A stretch of DNA of 64,000 nucleotides from Fragilariopsis cylindrus CCMP1102 (Eukaryota > Bacillariophyta > Bacillariophyceae > Bacillariales > Bacillariaceae): contig FMBT01000294.1 of NCBI GenBank assembly GCA_900095095.1, positions 186,001-250,000 of the forward strand. Reading direction: 5' to 3'. Numbering within the stretch: the stretch's first letter is position 1; every line of letters begins with the position of its first letter. This document shows positions 1-10,512 of this stretch, one piece after another. Both the position numbers and the translations under genes were made by a program. Under the pieces are notes generated by a model. It did not search any database. It worked only from the letters and a program-made list of their open reading frames with translations, and was not told the origin of the DNA.

Positions 1-1179
1 GCTTTTGACTTGTTGGAAAAGGATCGATTAGACTGCCAACAATCAGGAATGGAACGATTAGTACATCTTACTACACGAAACATCGTCGGAAAAGAAACTT
101 CTTCTTATATCAGTAAACGTTTATTGCAACAAGGTAATGGTGATAATAGTGCAAGTAGTAGTAATGGAAAGAACAGTAACAACAACAATGAAGGTAATCA
201 TTGGCGATTGATCGATTGTTTGATGCACCCCGGTGCTGAACAAGTCTCGGAGTTGGAGCTGCCAGGAGAAGGAGGACTTGGAGGTGAAGGAAGAAAATCA
301 TCGAAGAAAAATAGCAATGATAGCAGCAACAGCTACAACGAAACTTACACGACTCAGATGATACGATCCTTTTTGGAATCCTCGGCACCCCCGGCCATAA
401 CTCCTTTTCCGGCGAAAAAGAACCACAACCATCATCACCAAAGACATCAATCCTTGTCATCGTCACTTTCTCCATTTTCACGTGGTCAATCATTCCTAAG
501 GAAGAAGTCGTCTACTACTGCTTCTGCTACTACGCAAAATAGACGATCATCCGACATTATAGATAATCAAAAAATTGCACAAGAACATTACCCCGATGAT
601 CAAGATCAGTTGTCTCCCGATGAACTTCGACATGAAGCTAAATTGAGATCTTTAGCGCTTCGTGTGTTTTGTAACGCCTTAGAGAATCTATCAAAAACGA
701 AAGAATTGCACGATATCTTGTACCCTAACAACAACAACACCAACAACACTATTAGCGCCAAGAGAAAGGGACAACAATCTAATAATATTCCATCAACATC
801 AACAACAACAACAACTCGATGGATACGACCGACTTTTTTGTTGTCACTCGTTCAAGATCTACAGGGAGCTGGTCGTCCTCCCAGTGTATCAGAAACGGGA
901 TATAAACTTGCATCGGTACACGAGGCTGCATTGGCAGTTCGATCCTTGCGACTGCTATCGGGTTATCACAGTGCCGATGCTGGTAAAATCGATGAAAATA
1001 ATGCTGACGATGAACACAATTCTTCTCCGCAATCTCGCGTTCGAGACTTTTTACGATCTGAAGCTGTCCTAGAACGATTGGAATATGCTAGATCTTGTGG
1101 TCGTGCCACTCACGCCGTATTACAATACGAGGCTGAGTATATCTACAATCGTCTCACCGAAGATGTTCGATCCTGTTAA
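1..1179 (+). CDS. Uncharacterised protein, C-terminal part (5' partial)
   Basis: The reading frame is already open at base 1 and ends at a TAA at 1177-1179, so the start lies outside the window; the first in-window candidate (TTG at 10) is not a credible start. About 390 residues are visible. The first two thirds are low complexity (Asn, Ser and Thr runs, a His-rich patch near residue 145). The last part (about residues 205-389) looks folded and helical, with two conserved-looking blocks: one around 'SLALRVFCNALENLS' and one around 'HEAALAVRSLRLLSGYH', ending in 'YIYNRLTEDVRSC'. The alternating Leu/Ala helices could be ARM/HEAT-like, but I do not recognise the family. It converges with the next gene (184 bp between stops). 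Confidence 0.7.
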   Translation, partial: AFDLLEKDRLDCQQSGMERLVHLTTRNIVGKETSSYISKRLLQQGNGDNSASSSNGKNSNNNNEGNHWRLIDCLMHPGAEQVSELELPGEGGLGGEGRKSSKKNSNDSSNSYNETYTTQMIRSFLESSAPPAITPFPAKKNHNHHHQRHQSLSSSLSPFSRGQSFLRKKSSTTASATTQNRRSSDIIDNQKIAQEHYPDDQDQLSPDELRHEAKLRSLALRVFCNALENLSKTKELHDILYPNNNNTNNTISAKRKGQQSNNIPSTSTTTTTRWIRPTFLLSLVQDLQGAGRPPSVSETGYKLASVHEAALAVRSLRLLSGYHSADAGKIDENNADDEHNSSPQSRVRDFLRSEAVLERLEYARSCGRATHAVLQYEAEYIYNRLTEDVRSC

Positions 1180-1362
1180 CAAAGGAGAATGAGTGCAAGA
1201 AACTAGAATCAATCTTCTACACGAACTAAGTACAACGTACTATCGATATTATTAATTACGTATATACATACTGCGCAATTAAAAACGTCACCTATGGGGG
1301 AAAATAAAAATGTAGACCCAATACAATACATAAACATATAAGTATACAATTTTATCAAGAAC

Positions 1363-2070
1363 TCAACACCGATAGTAATTACTATCAGTTGCCCATGCCA
1401 TCCAGTATTCGATTTCTCGCTTTAAATCTTCGTTTCGTATTCTCTCGCTTTCCAGTTTTCGTTTGAGGTTTTGTTCATTTTCTTTCCATGGGGTTTCTAC
1501 ATACTTCCGGATGTCAGGAAGTATTCTTTTTAGCAAAAATTTTATCACTTCAACACTGTTTTCGTCGCTAGGTTTTCTTTCGAAAGGTTCGCCATCCATT
1601 CCTATCTGCATTATTTTGTGCAGCTGAGCTACGTCTCTTTCAAATCGGGTTCTCATTTTGTTTGTAGTTGTTTCTTGGCTGCTTTTTGTAACTAGTGGTT
1701 CTATTGGTTCTGCTTTTTCTAGTTCTGTTTCGATCCCTAATTCATTCTTAATATTTTGCCTTGGACATCCCAGTAACGTTAGTTGTTGTTCTAAGGTTTT
1801 CCACTTCAGTCTACATCTCAGTAACTTTGCTTCTCTCTTCAATTTCTCGTTTTCTTCTTCTATACTTCTTTTAAGATCGCTTTCGGATCGTCTTATTGTA
1901 TGCATGAACTGGTAATCGTGTGACTTCCAAATACCATCTTTATTTGACTGTTTGAAATCGACGAAAATATCCAGACTGGACTCCGTTTTCTGGCGTTTCT
2001 TTCTTGTTTTCCATTCGATATCATCGTCGGAGATATGACGTTTGTCACCAACGTGATAGCAGGTAGTCAT
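1363..2070 (-). CDS. Uncharacterised coiled-coil protein
   Basis: A 235-residue intronless frame with an ATG at 2070. A basic stretch near residues 20-30 ('KTRKKRQK') looks like a nuclear localisation signal. Charged heptad-like helices follow at about 60-105 and again at 195-225, so a coiled coil is likely. There is no signal peptide, membrane segment or catalytic motif. Codon use and the lack of homorepeats set it slightly apart from its neighbours. It is convergent with the gene on its left and divergent from the one on its right. The function is not recognisable; a nuclear structural or regulatory role is inference from the basic cluster only. Confidence 0.6.
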   Translation of the reverse strand: MTTCYHVGDKRHISDDDIEWKTRKKRQKTESSLDIFVDFKQSNKDGIWKSHDYQFMHTIRRSESDLKRSIEEENEKLKREAKLLRCRLKWKTLEQQLTLLGCPRQNIKNELGIETELEKAEPIEPLVTKSSQETTTNKMRTRFERDVAQLHKIMQIGMDGEPFERKPSDENSVEVIKFLLKRILPDIRKYVETPWKENEQNLKRKLESERIRNEDLKREIEYWMAWATDSNYYRC

Positions 2071-3259
2071 TATTACTGGTTCACGAATTTGTTTTTGTGA
2101 GAGATAAATAAGAGATGGTATTACACGAGTTCCGCCAGTCGTGTGTTTGAGAAGTGAAGGGTGTCAATTCGAAACGCGAAAGAACATAAAAAACACTATA
2201 GAAACTAGTCACTGGTCACTTTACCAGTACTTACTTGTATCCTACAAATCATGTACTGTAGGGGCAGGTGAAGACAGGTGAGCACAGGTGAGAGATATTA
2301 GATGTGATGGAATACGTAACTAACTAACTTATTGTATATGTCACTTTGCTTGTTACTGCCTTACCACTTTTAAAATGCAGCAAGTCAACGGCCAGCCCAC
2401 CACTCCCGCTCCTGTCTGCATCTCATGACAGAAGGAACAAATGCCGCCACCTAATAGCAGCTAAGGATCATATCTAGGTGAGGCGCAACATATCTTCATA
2501 CAATAGTATTTTATAACTGCGTAAGCTGCACCGAGGCTTGCACCCCCAAACGTGTACTAGCTTCTAAATAGAACGCATTTTTGACATTGTCATGTCAGGC
2601 AATGCAGTGGCATAAATTGAGTACTTGTCATGTCTTAGTTTTCTGCAGGGAGCAAGGAATCAATTCAAATTATTGGATAAGAGCATCAAGAAGCATGTTG
2701 AAGTATTAAACCATGAAGCCAAAATACACAACCAATAATTTGGTGCAAGATATAGCATCTTTATTTTAAAAAAGCTACCTAAAATTGCCAACCACTACTG
2801 GTATGTCATTGCATAATTCAACTAAAAAGGTTGGATATAATATACTATGTATAATAATATATGGTAAAATGAAAATAGATGACTACTTCTTATCACAGAA
2901 AGATGAGAGCAGTTGAGATACTGTCATGTTTTACTCAACATTTACAAATTTTAATAATAATGATATTTATTTTGTTATGTGGGAACGACACGTGCCTTTC
3001 AAATATCCGATACTAGAAAGCGCACCGTTGAAAAGTTGCGCGACTTCGTTACTATATAAATCTGAATTTTATTCACCCTAGTAATTTTTGCAAACGGCTG
3101 CGGTATTCAATTTCAATACAAGTAGGAGTATGTCACACTTTAGTGTATTGTACCCATATCCAAATCAACACCCACTAGCATAAGAGCGATATCAATCTAT
3201 CGAACCGCCGAAGACGACTTTTTCATAGTTATTTTAAACACCAGCGAATTTTGAAACGG
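2071..3259. other. Intergenic region between divergent genes
   Basis: About 1.2 kb with no supported gene. Near 2267-2294 a short motif of the form AGGTGAnnAC occurs three times in tandem. The remainder is AT-rich. It must contain the upstream regions of both flanking genes; no core promoter motif stands out. Confidence 0.5.
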
Positions 3260-3295
3260 ATGGCTCTATCTTATTCTTTTGTTACTGCTCAATAA
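3260..3295 (+). promoter_or_regulatory. Upstream ORF of 11 codons
   Basis: An ATG at 3260 opens an 11-codon frame that stops with TAA at 3293-3295, one base before the likely start codon of the next gene (3297). If it is within the transcript it would force reinitiation or leaky scanning. It is in a different frame from the main gene, so it is not an N-terminal extension unless spliced. Confidence 0.35.
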
Positions 3296-3296
3296 C

Positions 3297-4346
3297 ATGT
3301 CCATCAAGAATAGACCTTTTAGGGCAATGCCGTCACGGCGGCGACAACCGCTTGCTATACAACGACGACGGCCATCGGTTTTGTTGCGGTGTCCAATCTC
3401 TTCAAAACACGGTCGTCATAAATATGTTCTTCCGATGAGGAGAGACCCATCGATCAGCTACAAACATGCTGTTACATCATCTCATGATGAAGAAATTCGA
3501 CCGGGAAAAATACGCAATTTTCTCGTAATCCAACATCGCTTGATGGAGTGCACGTATTTGATGAGAAAAGGATCTATTGACCAAAGTCGTCATCATCATG
3601 TTCCTGATACCATTGGCACTAAAAGCACACATAAAAGTGCAAATCCAAGCGGAAGCCTCCACTCCAACCACAGTCCCAGTGATAGCGAAAGTATCGATAA
3701 CGTAACGTTATTTCGGCAACTAAGTATTCTGAAACGTGGAGGATATTGGAAGCATCTACAAAGGGAAGAAGAAAATCGGGAAGGAACCACACCTCAACAA
3801 AGCTGGAGGAATTACAATGGAGGAAATGACAAAGACAAAGAAAATGCTCCGCATATTGATGAAGACGATAACGATGATGATGACGATGATGACGACGACG
3901 AAGAAGAAATAGATGATGGCTACCTAGTAGAGTGCGCATTATTCAATACAGACCAGGTTGGCGTTGGTGGTCCTCATGGGTTTTATATCCATGCCGTCAC
4001 AGAAGATGGTTGGATGTGTTCAGATGATCAATTGCGTGACGATGTCGACGTCAATGATGATGACCAACAGGATGAATGTGAAGAGGAAGCACGACGACGA
4101 CGACATAATGTCGAACGACAACTTTCAATGTTGTCACCATCATCATCAACTTTGTTGTTACGTCTACCAAAGAAAGTTGCGAGTTTGGGACGGAAAGGGA
4201 TGCTTATCTTAGGAATAAATCTGATGGAACGACGGCATAATGGCGCTATAGAACCTTGCAATCATCACAGCTATAGTAATTACGGTACCATTGCTCGTCC
4301 TTCATCAGAATCATCAGAAGATTTGTACGGAAGAATTTCGATATGA
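3297..4346 (+). CDS. Uncharacterised acidic/basic low-complexity protein
   Basis: About 349 residues from the ATG at 3297; the open frame starts earlier only at a TTG (3279). The N-terminus is strongly basic (about residues 1-50). A poly-Asp/Glu block lies at about 190-210. A block that looks folded follows, with 'GYLVECALFNTD' and 'GFYIHAVTEDGWMCSDDQ', and the C-terminus is basic then Ser-rich. There is no signal peptide or membrane helix. The strong charge segregation suggests a nuclear or nucleic-acid-associated protein, but this is inference. It is convergent with the next gene (284 bp between stops). Confidence 0.55.
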   Translation: MSIKNRPFRAMPSRRRQPLAIQRRRPSVLLRCPISSKHGRHKYVLPMRRDPSISYKHAVTSSHDEEIRPGKIRNFLVIQHRLMECTYLMRKGSIDQSRHHHVPDTIGTKSTHKSANPSGSLHSNHSPSDSESIDNVTLFRQLSILKRGGYWKHLQREEENREGTTPQQSWRNYNGGNDKDKENAPHIDEDDNDDDDDDDDDEEEIDDGYLVECALFNTDQVGVGGPHGFYIHAVTEDGWMCSDDQLRDDVDVNDDDQQDECEEEARRRRHNVERQLSMLSPSSSTLLLRLPKKVASLGRKGMLILGINLMERRHNGAIEPCNHHSYSNYGTIARPSSESSEDLYGRISI

Positions 4347-4630
4347 AAATAAGAAGCGTGTATGGGATTTCACTTATGAGCGTATTGAGTACACTTCTTC
4401 TCATCACCCGAATAATTTTCGAACCATATCTCAACCTCACCAGGATTTTCTGAAAAGAGGACTAGTAGTCGCATTTATACTAGAAACGATTATATAAACA
4501 TAGACTATCGTGATCTTAACCAGTAATAATAGTAGTAAAAGGTTTACTATAGGAAGAATACATATTTATGATTTTAAAATTTATTTTTATTTTCCTCGTC
4601 GATGTTGTTTAGTCATCTCAGGAATCTAAT

Positions 4631-5773
4631 TCAAAATAACACTGCTTGTATTAGATTGTGTCTTAGTTGTGATGATTGTGATATTGTTTTAGGCGGATCG
4701 CTACTACCGTAGTACTTTTCGTCCCTCGTTTCAATCTCTTGTTTTGTGTTCTCTTCTTTTGTAGTTTCTAACACGCTCACCTTTTTTGTTTTTTTTCTTA
4801 TTGAAGCGAATCTCAAGGAATTTTTCAATGCACCACTTATGGTTCGCGACGAACGGCGTTTATATTTACAATTTCTGCCTTTGTGGATCGTATCTTCTTC
4901 ATCGTCTATTGTATCCTCTACCTCCACCTCATCATCATCATCATCATCATCATCCTCTTCTTCTTCTTCTTCTTCGATCATCATTTCAATCTCTTCCGAT
5001 AATGAATCTTTATCACTGGATACATCGATACTATCGCTGTTCCCTGTCGTTGTCGTTGTCGTTGTTGTTTTAATTGGTATCTTCATAGCGTTTATCGTGA
5101 ACTTATCGAATTCATGGTAAGGTACATCCTTGATAATCACCGGGCCTTCACTTAGCCCCCCAGTTACCGATAGGTAACGTTGTCCTGGTTTCAATCGAGG
5201 TGTAACACACATCAGTCTTTCTTTATGTTGAATCAAAAGAACTTCGGCGATTTTCTTAGCTTGATCGGCACATATCGTTCCAGCTGCGACGGCTGCTGCA
5301 TCGATCACCACGCCCTGAACGACTAACCCACTAACAAGAGGTGCTAATGCCGCTGACGGTCCCACTAATGTTCCAGCTGATGCAGCTGTTATTAAGCACC
5401 CAGCAACAAATGCTGCGGGAACAGCAGAGACCCTTAAAGCATTCTTAATGCTGTCTTTGTTTGTGGGCAACGCCCCTTCATCCCCAATCACGGCATGAAC
5501 CTTGTATGGGATCCTGAGTGGTCCACCCCCAGTTTGTTTACGGGTGATAGTTAAAGCTTCTCCTGGATACAAAACCTGTTTATTGTAGAGAACTCCACGC
5601 TCGCAAAAAACAACAATCGGATACTCGGTATTGTTCACGATAGTCGGTGAATGTTGTGTGTCATTATTACTATTCCTCTGTGCTATTTGGTGAGTATCTG
5701 TATCTGTATCTACTATCTGGGCTTCTTCGTTCACATCGTCATTATTATCGGTTGATATTGTTGACAGGGACAT
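4631..5773 (-). CDS. Uncharacterised protein with a long Ala/Gly hydrophobic segment
   Basis: A 380-residue intronless protein with an ATG at 5773. Residues 1-45 are Asn/Thr-rich and disordered. Residues 46-100 contain 'NNTEYPIVVFCERGVLYNK' and 'VLYPGEALTI', a beta-rich block. Residues about 108-165 form an unusually long Ala/Gly/Val-rich hydrophobic stretch, enough for two membrane passes or a hairpin ('AAFVAGCLITAASAGTLVG'). A second beta block follows ('GQRYLSVTGGLSEGP'), then a poly-Glu/Asp tract at about 265-290 and a basic Ser-rich tail. There is no N-terminal signal. I do not know the family; a membrane-inserting hairpin between two beta-rich parts is the main visible feature. Confidence 0.6.
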   Translation of the reverse strand: MSLSTISTDNNDDVNEEAQIVDTDTDTHQIAQRNSNNDTQHSPTIVNNTEYPIVVFCERGVLYNKQVLYPGEALTITRKQTGGGPLRIPYKVHAVIGDEGALPTNKDSIKNALRVSAVPAAFVAGCLITAASAGTLVGPSAALAPLVSGLVVQGVVIDAAAVAAGTICADQAKKIAEVLLIQHKERLMCVTPRLKPGQRYLSVTGGLSEGPVIIKDVPYHEFDKFTINAMKIPIKTTTTTTTTGNSDSIDVSSDKDSLSEEIEMMIEEEEEEEDDDDDDDDEVEVEDTIDDEEDTIHKGRNCKYKRRSSRTISGALKNSLRFASIRKKTKKVSVLETTKEENTKQEIETRDEKYYGSSDPPKTISQSSQLRHNLIQAVLF

Positions 5774-6201
5774 TTAGGCTGTTATTGTTGACAAAGATGT
5801 AATGCCATCGAATCTAATATTACTTTGAAAAGTATTGAAGGTAAGAATGATGTGTTGTGTGTTGTAATAAAAAAAACGAGGTTTTCATGGAAGCAGCAAT
5901 AATAAGTGTTAGGTGCGCCATATTGAATATGTATTTCGCTTTGCTCAAAATAAGAAAATCTTGGTCTAGTTTGTGCGCTCTTTGTTTTGGCGTGTTTTCT
6001 CGTGTTAATAATAATAGCTAATATAGTAATAGCTTTTTTTTGTTTGCTACTAGAGTGGGTATTTTTTTAGATTGGAGTGATCGTAGTTAGAACTAGGTTA
6101 ATACTATTTATATATAAATATATAATATGCATAATTTTTGGAACTCATATAGTATTGAATAGCAATAATAAATTACATGCTTGAATGATTTTATATCGTA
6201 T
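5774..6201. other. Intergenic, nothing recognised
   Basis: 428 bp between the start of the preceding minus-strand gene and the 3' end of the monooxygenase gene. AT-rich, with a short palindromic AT stretch near 6108-6124. No gene or repeat supported. Confidence 0.5.
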
Positions 6202-8018
6202 CTACATTGTCGCAAGAGCCGTTTCGGTTAAACCTGCATTCTTAAGCTCCTTCATAATATCTACCTGACTGTCGCCTACTGCTGCGACAAACTGATCTGG
6301 ACGAACTAATAGTACTTGTTGAGATGCAAGAGTTTTCTCTGAAATGGATGGAATAGATACTTGTCTATCGCTTAAGGCAGGAATAGCTTGCACTATGTTC
6401 CAACCGTATGACGATTTCATTGCATTTGTGTTTAAAAAGAACCACGTATAACGCACTCGATCAATATGGGAATGCAGATGAGAACCATCCTCTAGTCGGA
6501 TGTTTGGTAAACGTTGTCCAGGATCACAGATAAATGTGCGCTTCTTTGTTTGGTTTTCAATAATTATTGGACTAGACTTTGGAGAAAATTCCATTTCCAG
6601 TTGTCCCATTTTTCGAGGGGCATTTTTGAAAATATTGCTGGAAATTACAATCTGAAGTGCCATATTGCGGATAGATTGCAATACCGGGTTCCTCGTGGCT
6701 ATCATTTTTGTAGCAAATTCAACCGATTCGACCAATTTTTTTACAAGCGATTGACGCTCCAAATTGTACGAATTAAGAATTGTTTCGATGGTTGATGCGA
6801 CTTCTTCTTCGGTTTCTTGCCCTTCTTCGTTGGGCGTATAGCCTTCTGAAATACGTTTCACCCAGGCAAGTTTCCAAAGCAGATTCATTGCGTCTTGCAT
6901 ACCTAGGTTCATACCTTGTCCACCGACTGGGCTATGGACATGGGATGCATCACCTGCCAACATAACATTTCCAACTCGAAAACTTTCAGATGATCCGTGT
7001 GTCATTTCGAATATAGTTTGCCAAGGTCCGAGTCCGATTTCGAATTCTATTCCTGTTCTCTCCAATAACAATTGTTCGAAGAATTTTTCGTCTAGATTTA
7101 CATCATCTTTACTCGTGATTCCCAAGGGAGCTTGCGCTATAAGACGACGCGCATTTTTTTCTGGGAGTGGTAAGAGAACGGCTACACCTTTCTTTGAGGG
7201 AAACATAAGAGCACATTTCTCCTTACCCTGTAATTCGGCAGGCTCATTCTTGCATATAACGTCTGCAACAACAAAGTAAGCATCGGGAAGACTATGACGA
7301 TCTATTTTAATACCGATCAAGTCGCGAGTTTTTGATCGTCCACCATCTGCCCCTATAACAAATTTCGAAGTGATAGTCTCGGTTGATTCGTTTGTTATAC
7401 TACGAAGTGTTGTTGTTACCAAATTATCGGACTGTGATAAATCTTCTAACGAAACACCGTACTCAACGTATCCTCCAGCATTATTGAATGCTCCTTCGAG
7501 GATACGTTCCGTTTCGTATTGTGGTAAAAAATAAGGACCTGTATAGTCTGTATCGCCCCAAATAGCATCGTTAATATTAAATTCCACAGGACTGTCGTCA
7601 CAACATTTCGGAAGATAAGCAGATATTCCCTCAAGATGGAATGAAGTTTCTTCTATTTTCTTCGTAACTGCACCATTCTGAACAGATTCTAACAGTTCCA
7701 TTACTCTAGCATGTACAATCAAGGCACGACTATCGTGAGTAGAACGTTTCGTTTTGCGATCTACTATCCGAACTGATAGACCTAATTGTTTTGCCTCGAC
7801 TGCCGCCGTGAGTCCAACCCTATTGTTTGGTGTTTTAGCGAAGAAAGAATGAAGTAATGATATGCAAAGAAATCAGAAGAACAGGATAATAGTATATTAG
7901 GCATAATGCTTATTCAAGATATCGACATTCATTTGAAAGTACACTACACTTGTACAACTTACGGTCCGGCTCCTATGATTAGCAGGTCGATATTCTCGTT
8001 CGTGTTGGATGTGCTCAT
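6202..8018 (-). CDS. FAD-dependent monooxygenase (aromatic-ring hydroxylase type)
   Basis: A two-exon gene: exon 1 is 7963-8018 and exon 2 is 6202-7819, with a 143-nt intron. The junction turns 'IIGAG|P' into the dinucleotide-binding motif GAGPVG (residues 16-21), which confirms the splice. The predicted protein is about 557 residues. Further family motifs are 'GADGGRSKTR' near residue 175 (the DG motif of this fold) and 'AGDASHVHSPVGGQGMN' near 307-322 (the GD motif binding the FAD ribityl chain). This is the FAD_binding_3 / p-hydroxybenzoate hydroxylase fold, which hydroxylates aromatic or polyketide substrates using NAD(P)H and O2. A C-terminal thioredoxin-like region is plausible ('FICDPGQRLPNIRL' onward, ending 'VLLVRPDQFVAAVGD'), as in phenol and polyketide hydroxylases. 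No targeting signal, so probably cytosolic. The substrate cannot be told. Confidence 0.88.
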
Positions 8019-8760
8019 TATTCTTGTAGATATTTCTATCTGTCTTTGTCGTCTTCCGATGATCGTCGTTGTATGTTCTACATGAACTGTTGCTAAAATT
8101 ATTAAGCTATGATTAGAAGACAAACTAGCTATTTCGATGCTTTTGCTCTTCGACAGAGATTTACACCTTTTTCGATCCTTTGACCATACTGTAGTACGGT
8201 AGGACCCAAAAGCACATAAGATGTCCTTGTTGAAATCCTACAAGAACAAATAGTACTCAAATCGAATATCTCATGACATTCTACTTCAATCTTGAAGGCG
8301 AAGCGAAGCCTCTTGCTTCGGGTTCTTCGGCGAAATAATGTGTCACAGAACTTTAATTCACCGAAATTCATTACAACTTCTTAAATCACTGAGGCACCCC
8401 CCCCCCCCCCCCTCATCACAAAATAAAACCAAACTACAGTATATTAATCTCTATCATCATACATCATACAAGTTGTAAAGAATAAGCCAATAAGCAACCA
8501 AACTCTATTACTTCAGCTACACAAAAACAAGCATATATCATACAATTATAAACGTTAAAATTTTCTATATATCAACCTCATAAAACCGATCTCCATCATA
8601 ACTGAAGTAAAAGATGTGTTTTAATTTGTCGTTTCCCATATAAGTCTTCGCAGCAAGCATGATAGTATTGTATTTAGCCTACTACTGATAGTATTGCATC
8701 AGTAGGTACGTTGTAATAATAATAAATAGTACGACAACGGCTGCAAAGTACTTGATTGCT
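8019..8760. other. Intergenic, with a 16-base poly-C tract
   Basis: 742 bp. A run of 16 C bases lies at 8397-8412. A short minus-strand frame at 8129-8371 shows no recognisable protein and is not called. The right part (about 8650-8760) is the 3' flank of the nucleoside hydrolase gene. Confidence 0.5.
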
Positions 8761-10512
8761 TCACAGCAACGTTGTTGTTGTTGTTGCTGTTGTTGTTAAT
8801 GCCTTTGTCAACCAATCCAGGTACGCCGGTCCTAAGTCTACTTCATGCGCCACACGAATGGTAACTCCAGAACAATTGTCATCGTTATGACTATCGTTGT
8901 TGTATTTGTTGTTGTTGTTGTTGTTGTTGTTGTCGATGCCTTCGTACTTAGAGTAATCGTCCTCATTGCAATTGTTGCAATCGATATTGCTTTCATCATC
9001 GACGTGTTTACCATTGTCGTTCACAACAGGAATATATGTTGTTCTTGTTGTTGCTGTTGTCGTTGCCGCCTCCATATTCGTTGCTGATTGTTGTACTAGT
9101 AATAATCTTCCATAGGAATCTACCTCGAGGATATTATCATTGCCAGCTTTACTACTACTACTACTACTACTAGTGTAATAATTTTTCCATCGTATTGTTG
9201 TTTTATTACCAGCATCGTCATTATTACTTTCGTCGTTATCAGATTTGCTATTACCCATATTATTATTATTATTATTGTCGTTGTTGTGTAAGTATATGTC
9301 ACGAATGTAAATACAAATAGGATCTCCATACAAAGAGAAGGATCTTGTTCGAATCAATCGTACCATCCAAGACGGAAGCAATGATGACACAGAAGTAGTA
9401 GTATTGTTACTGATATTACATTTTGTTAACCAATCGTCGATGATTTCTGAAGCTGAAAATGTAGCTGCAGCAGCAGTAGCACAACTCACAGCAGGACCAA
9501 CACCACTACGAAAGGATCGTTCAAATGCATTCCGATCACACACCTCTTGTGGCACGATATGTATAGTTTTCCCATGTAGCCCTTTATGGTTCAGAACAGT
9601 TTGAACTGCTTCTGGATCTCTTGCAAAATTAAATTCGGCCTCGACTATTTCCTCAGACAAAGACGTCGACGACGACGACGTTGTTGCTGTTCTGATTGTT
9701 GGAATATTTCCGCCTAAGATCCATACCGAATTCAAACGATCGGGTGCAAAATCTGGTATATAGTCAAGCCAATGAGCGAGGTTTGTTAATGGTCCTAAAC
9801 AAATCAAATCGATTTTGTTGTCTGTTGTTGATATCATTGTCGTCGAAAGAAAAGCAGTTGCCGCATCGTCGTCGTCGTCGACATTGTCATTTCTGTTGTT
9901 ATCGTTATCGTTATTATCATCAAGAATGTTGTTGTTGTCATCTTCATATTCGTTACCACAAGTAGTATTAATACTGTTAGATAGGATAATTCCTTCTGAG
10001 GAACAAAAATCGCTCATTTGAGATCGACATTTTGTAAGCCAAAATGGATCCGGTATTATTTTTGATACCTTACTACTCTTCTTCATCCTACCAGGAACTG
10101 TAACGAATTTATTTTCACCATTGTTGTCGTCGTCGCCGTCGTCGTTCGAAGAAAACAACAATCTTCGAAGGATCGTAACACCGTCGAATGTATTAGACGT
10201 CAAACCACCGCCAACCGTTGATATTCCTGCTATTGTCTTACCACTTCCACTGTCATTGCCGTTGACAGTAACATTATCATTAACAATGTCACAGCAACAG
10301 CCGATTGCTACCAAGTCATCAAAACCAACATCGGTGTCGATCCAAAGACTTGCAGTGGTGGTGGCGGTCGTCGTTGTCGTCGTCGGGGTAATAGTAGTGG
10401 AGAAAAGAGCAGACGAGATAATACTACTGCAAGCAGTACTACTAGTAGTCGGATTCGAAAGGAAGGATGATGGTGATGATGAAATCAATGTCGGTCGGAT
10501 GATGGCTTTCAT
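8761..10512 (-). CDS. Nucleoside hydrolase (inosine-uridine preferring type) with large low-complexity inserts
   Basis: The start is taken at the ATG at 10512 (583 residues); upstream in-frame codons reach only TTG before a stop. The N-terminus is Ser/Thr-rich and could be an organelle presequence. The metal-binding signature 'DTDVGFDD' lies near residues 58-65; the family usually has D-x-D-P-G-x-D-D, so Pro is replaced by Val. Other family blocks are 'ICLGPLTNLAHWLDY', 'VWILGGNIP', 'AEFNFARDPEA' and 'SLYGDPICIYI', the last carrying the late Ca-binding Asp. The enzyme hydrolyses the N-glycosidic bond of ribonucleosides in purine/pyrimidine salvage. Family members are usually about 310-350 residues; the excess comes from Asn/Asp- and Thr-rich inserts encoded by triplet repeats, mostly between conserved blocks. 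Confidence 0.85.
   Translation of the reverse strand: MKAIIRPTLISSSPSSFLSNPTTSSTACSSIISSALFSTTITPTTTTTTATTTASLWIDTDVGFDDLVAIGCCCDIVNDNVTVNGNDSGSGKTIAGISTVGGGLTSNTFDGVTILRRLLFSSNDDGDDDNNGENKFVTVPGRMKKSSKVSKIIPDPFWLTKCRSQMSDFCSSEGIILSNSINTTCGNEYEDDNNNILDDNNDNDNNRNDNVDDDDDAATAFLSTTMISTTDNKIDLICLGPLTNLAHWLDYIPDFAPDRLNSVWILGGNIPTIRTATTSSSSTSLSEEIVEAEFNFARDPEAVQTVLNHKGLHGKTIHIVPQEVCDRNAFERSFRSGVGPAVSCATAAAATFSASEIIDDWLTKCNISNNTTTSVSSLLPSWMVRLIRTRSFSLYGDPICIYIRDIYLHNNDNNNNNNMGNSKSDNDESNNDDAGNKTTIRWKNYYTSSSSSSSKAGNDNILEVDSYGRLLLVQQSATNMEAATTTATTRTTYIPVVNDNGKHVDDESNIDCNNCNEDDYSKYEGIDNNNNNNNNKYNNDSHNDDNCSGVTIRVAHEVDLGPAYLDWLTKALTTTATTTTTLL

Noticed and set aside
8129-8371. 80-codon minus-strand frame
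   Set aside because: No known motif, no conserved composition and no plausible splice partner.
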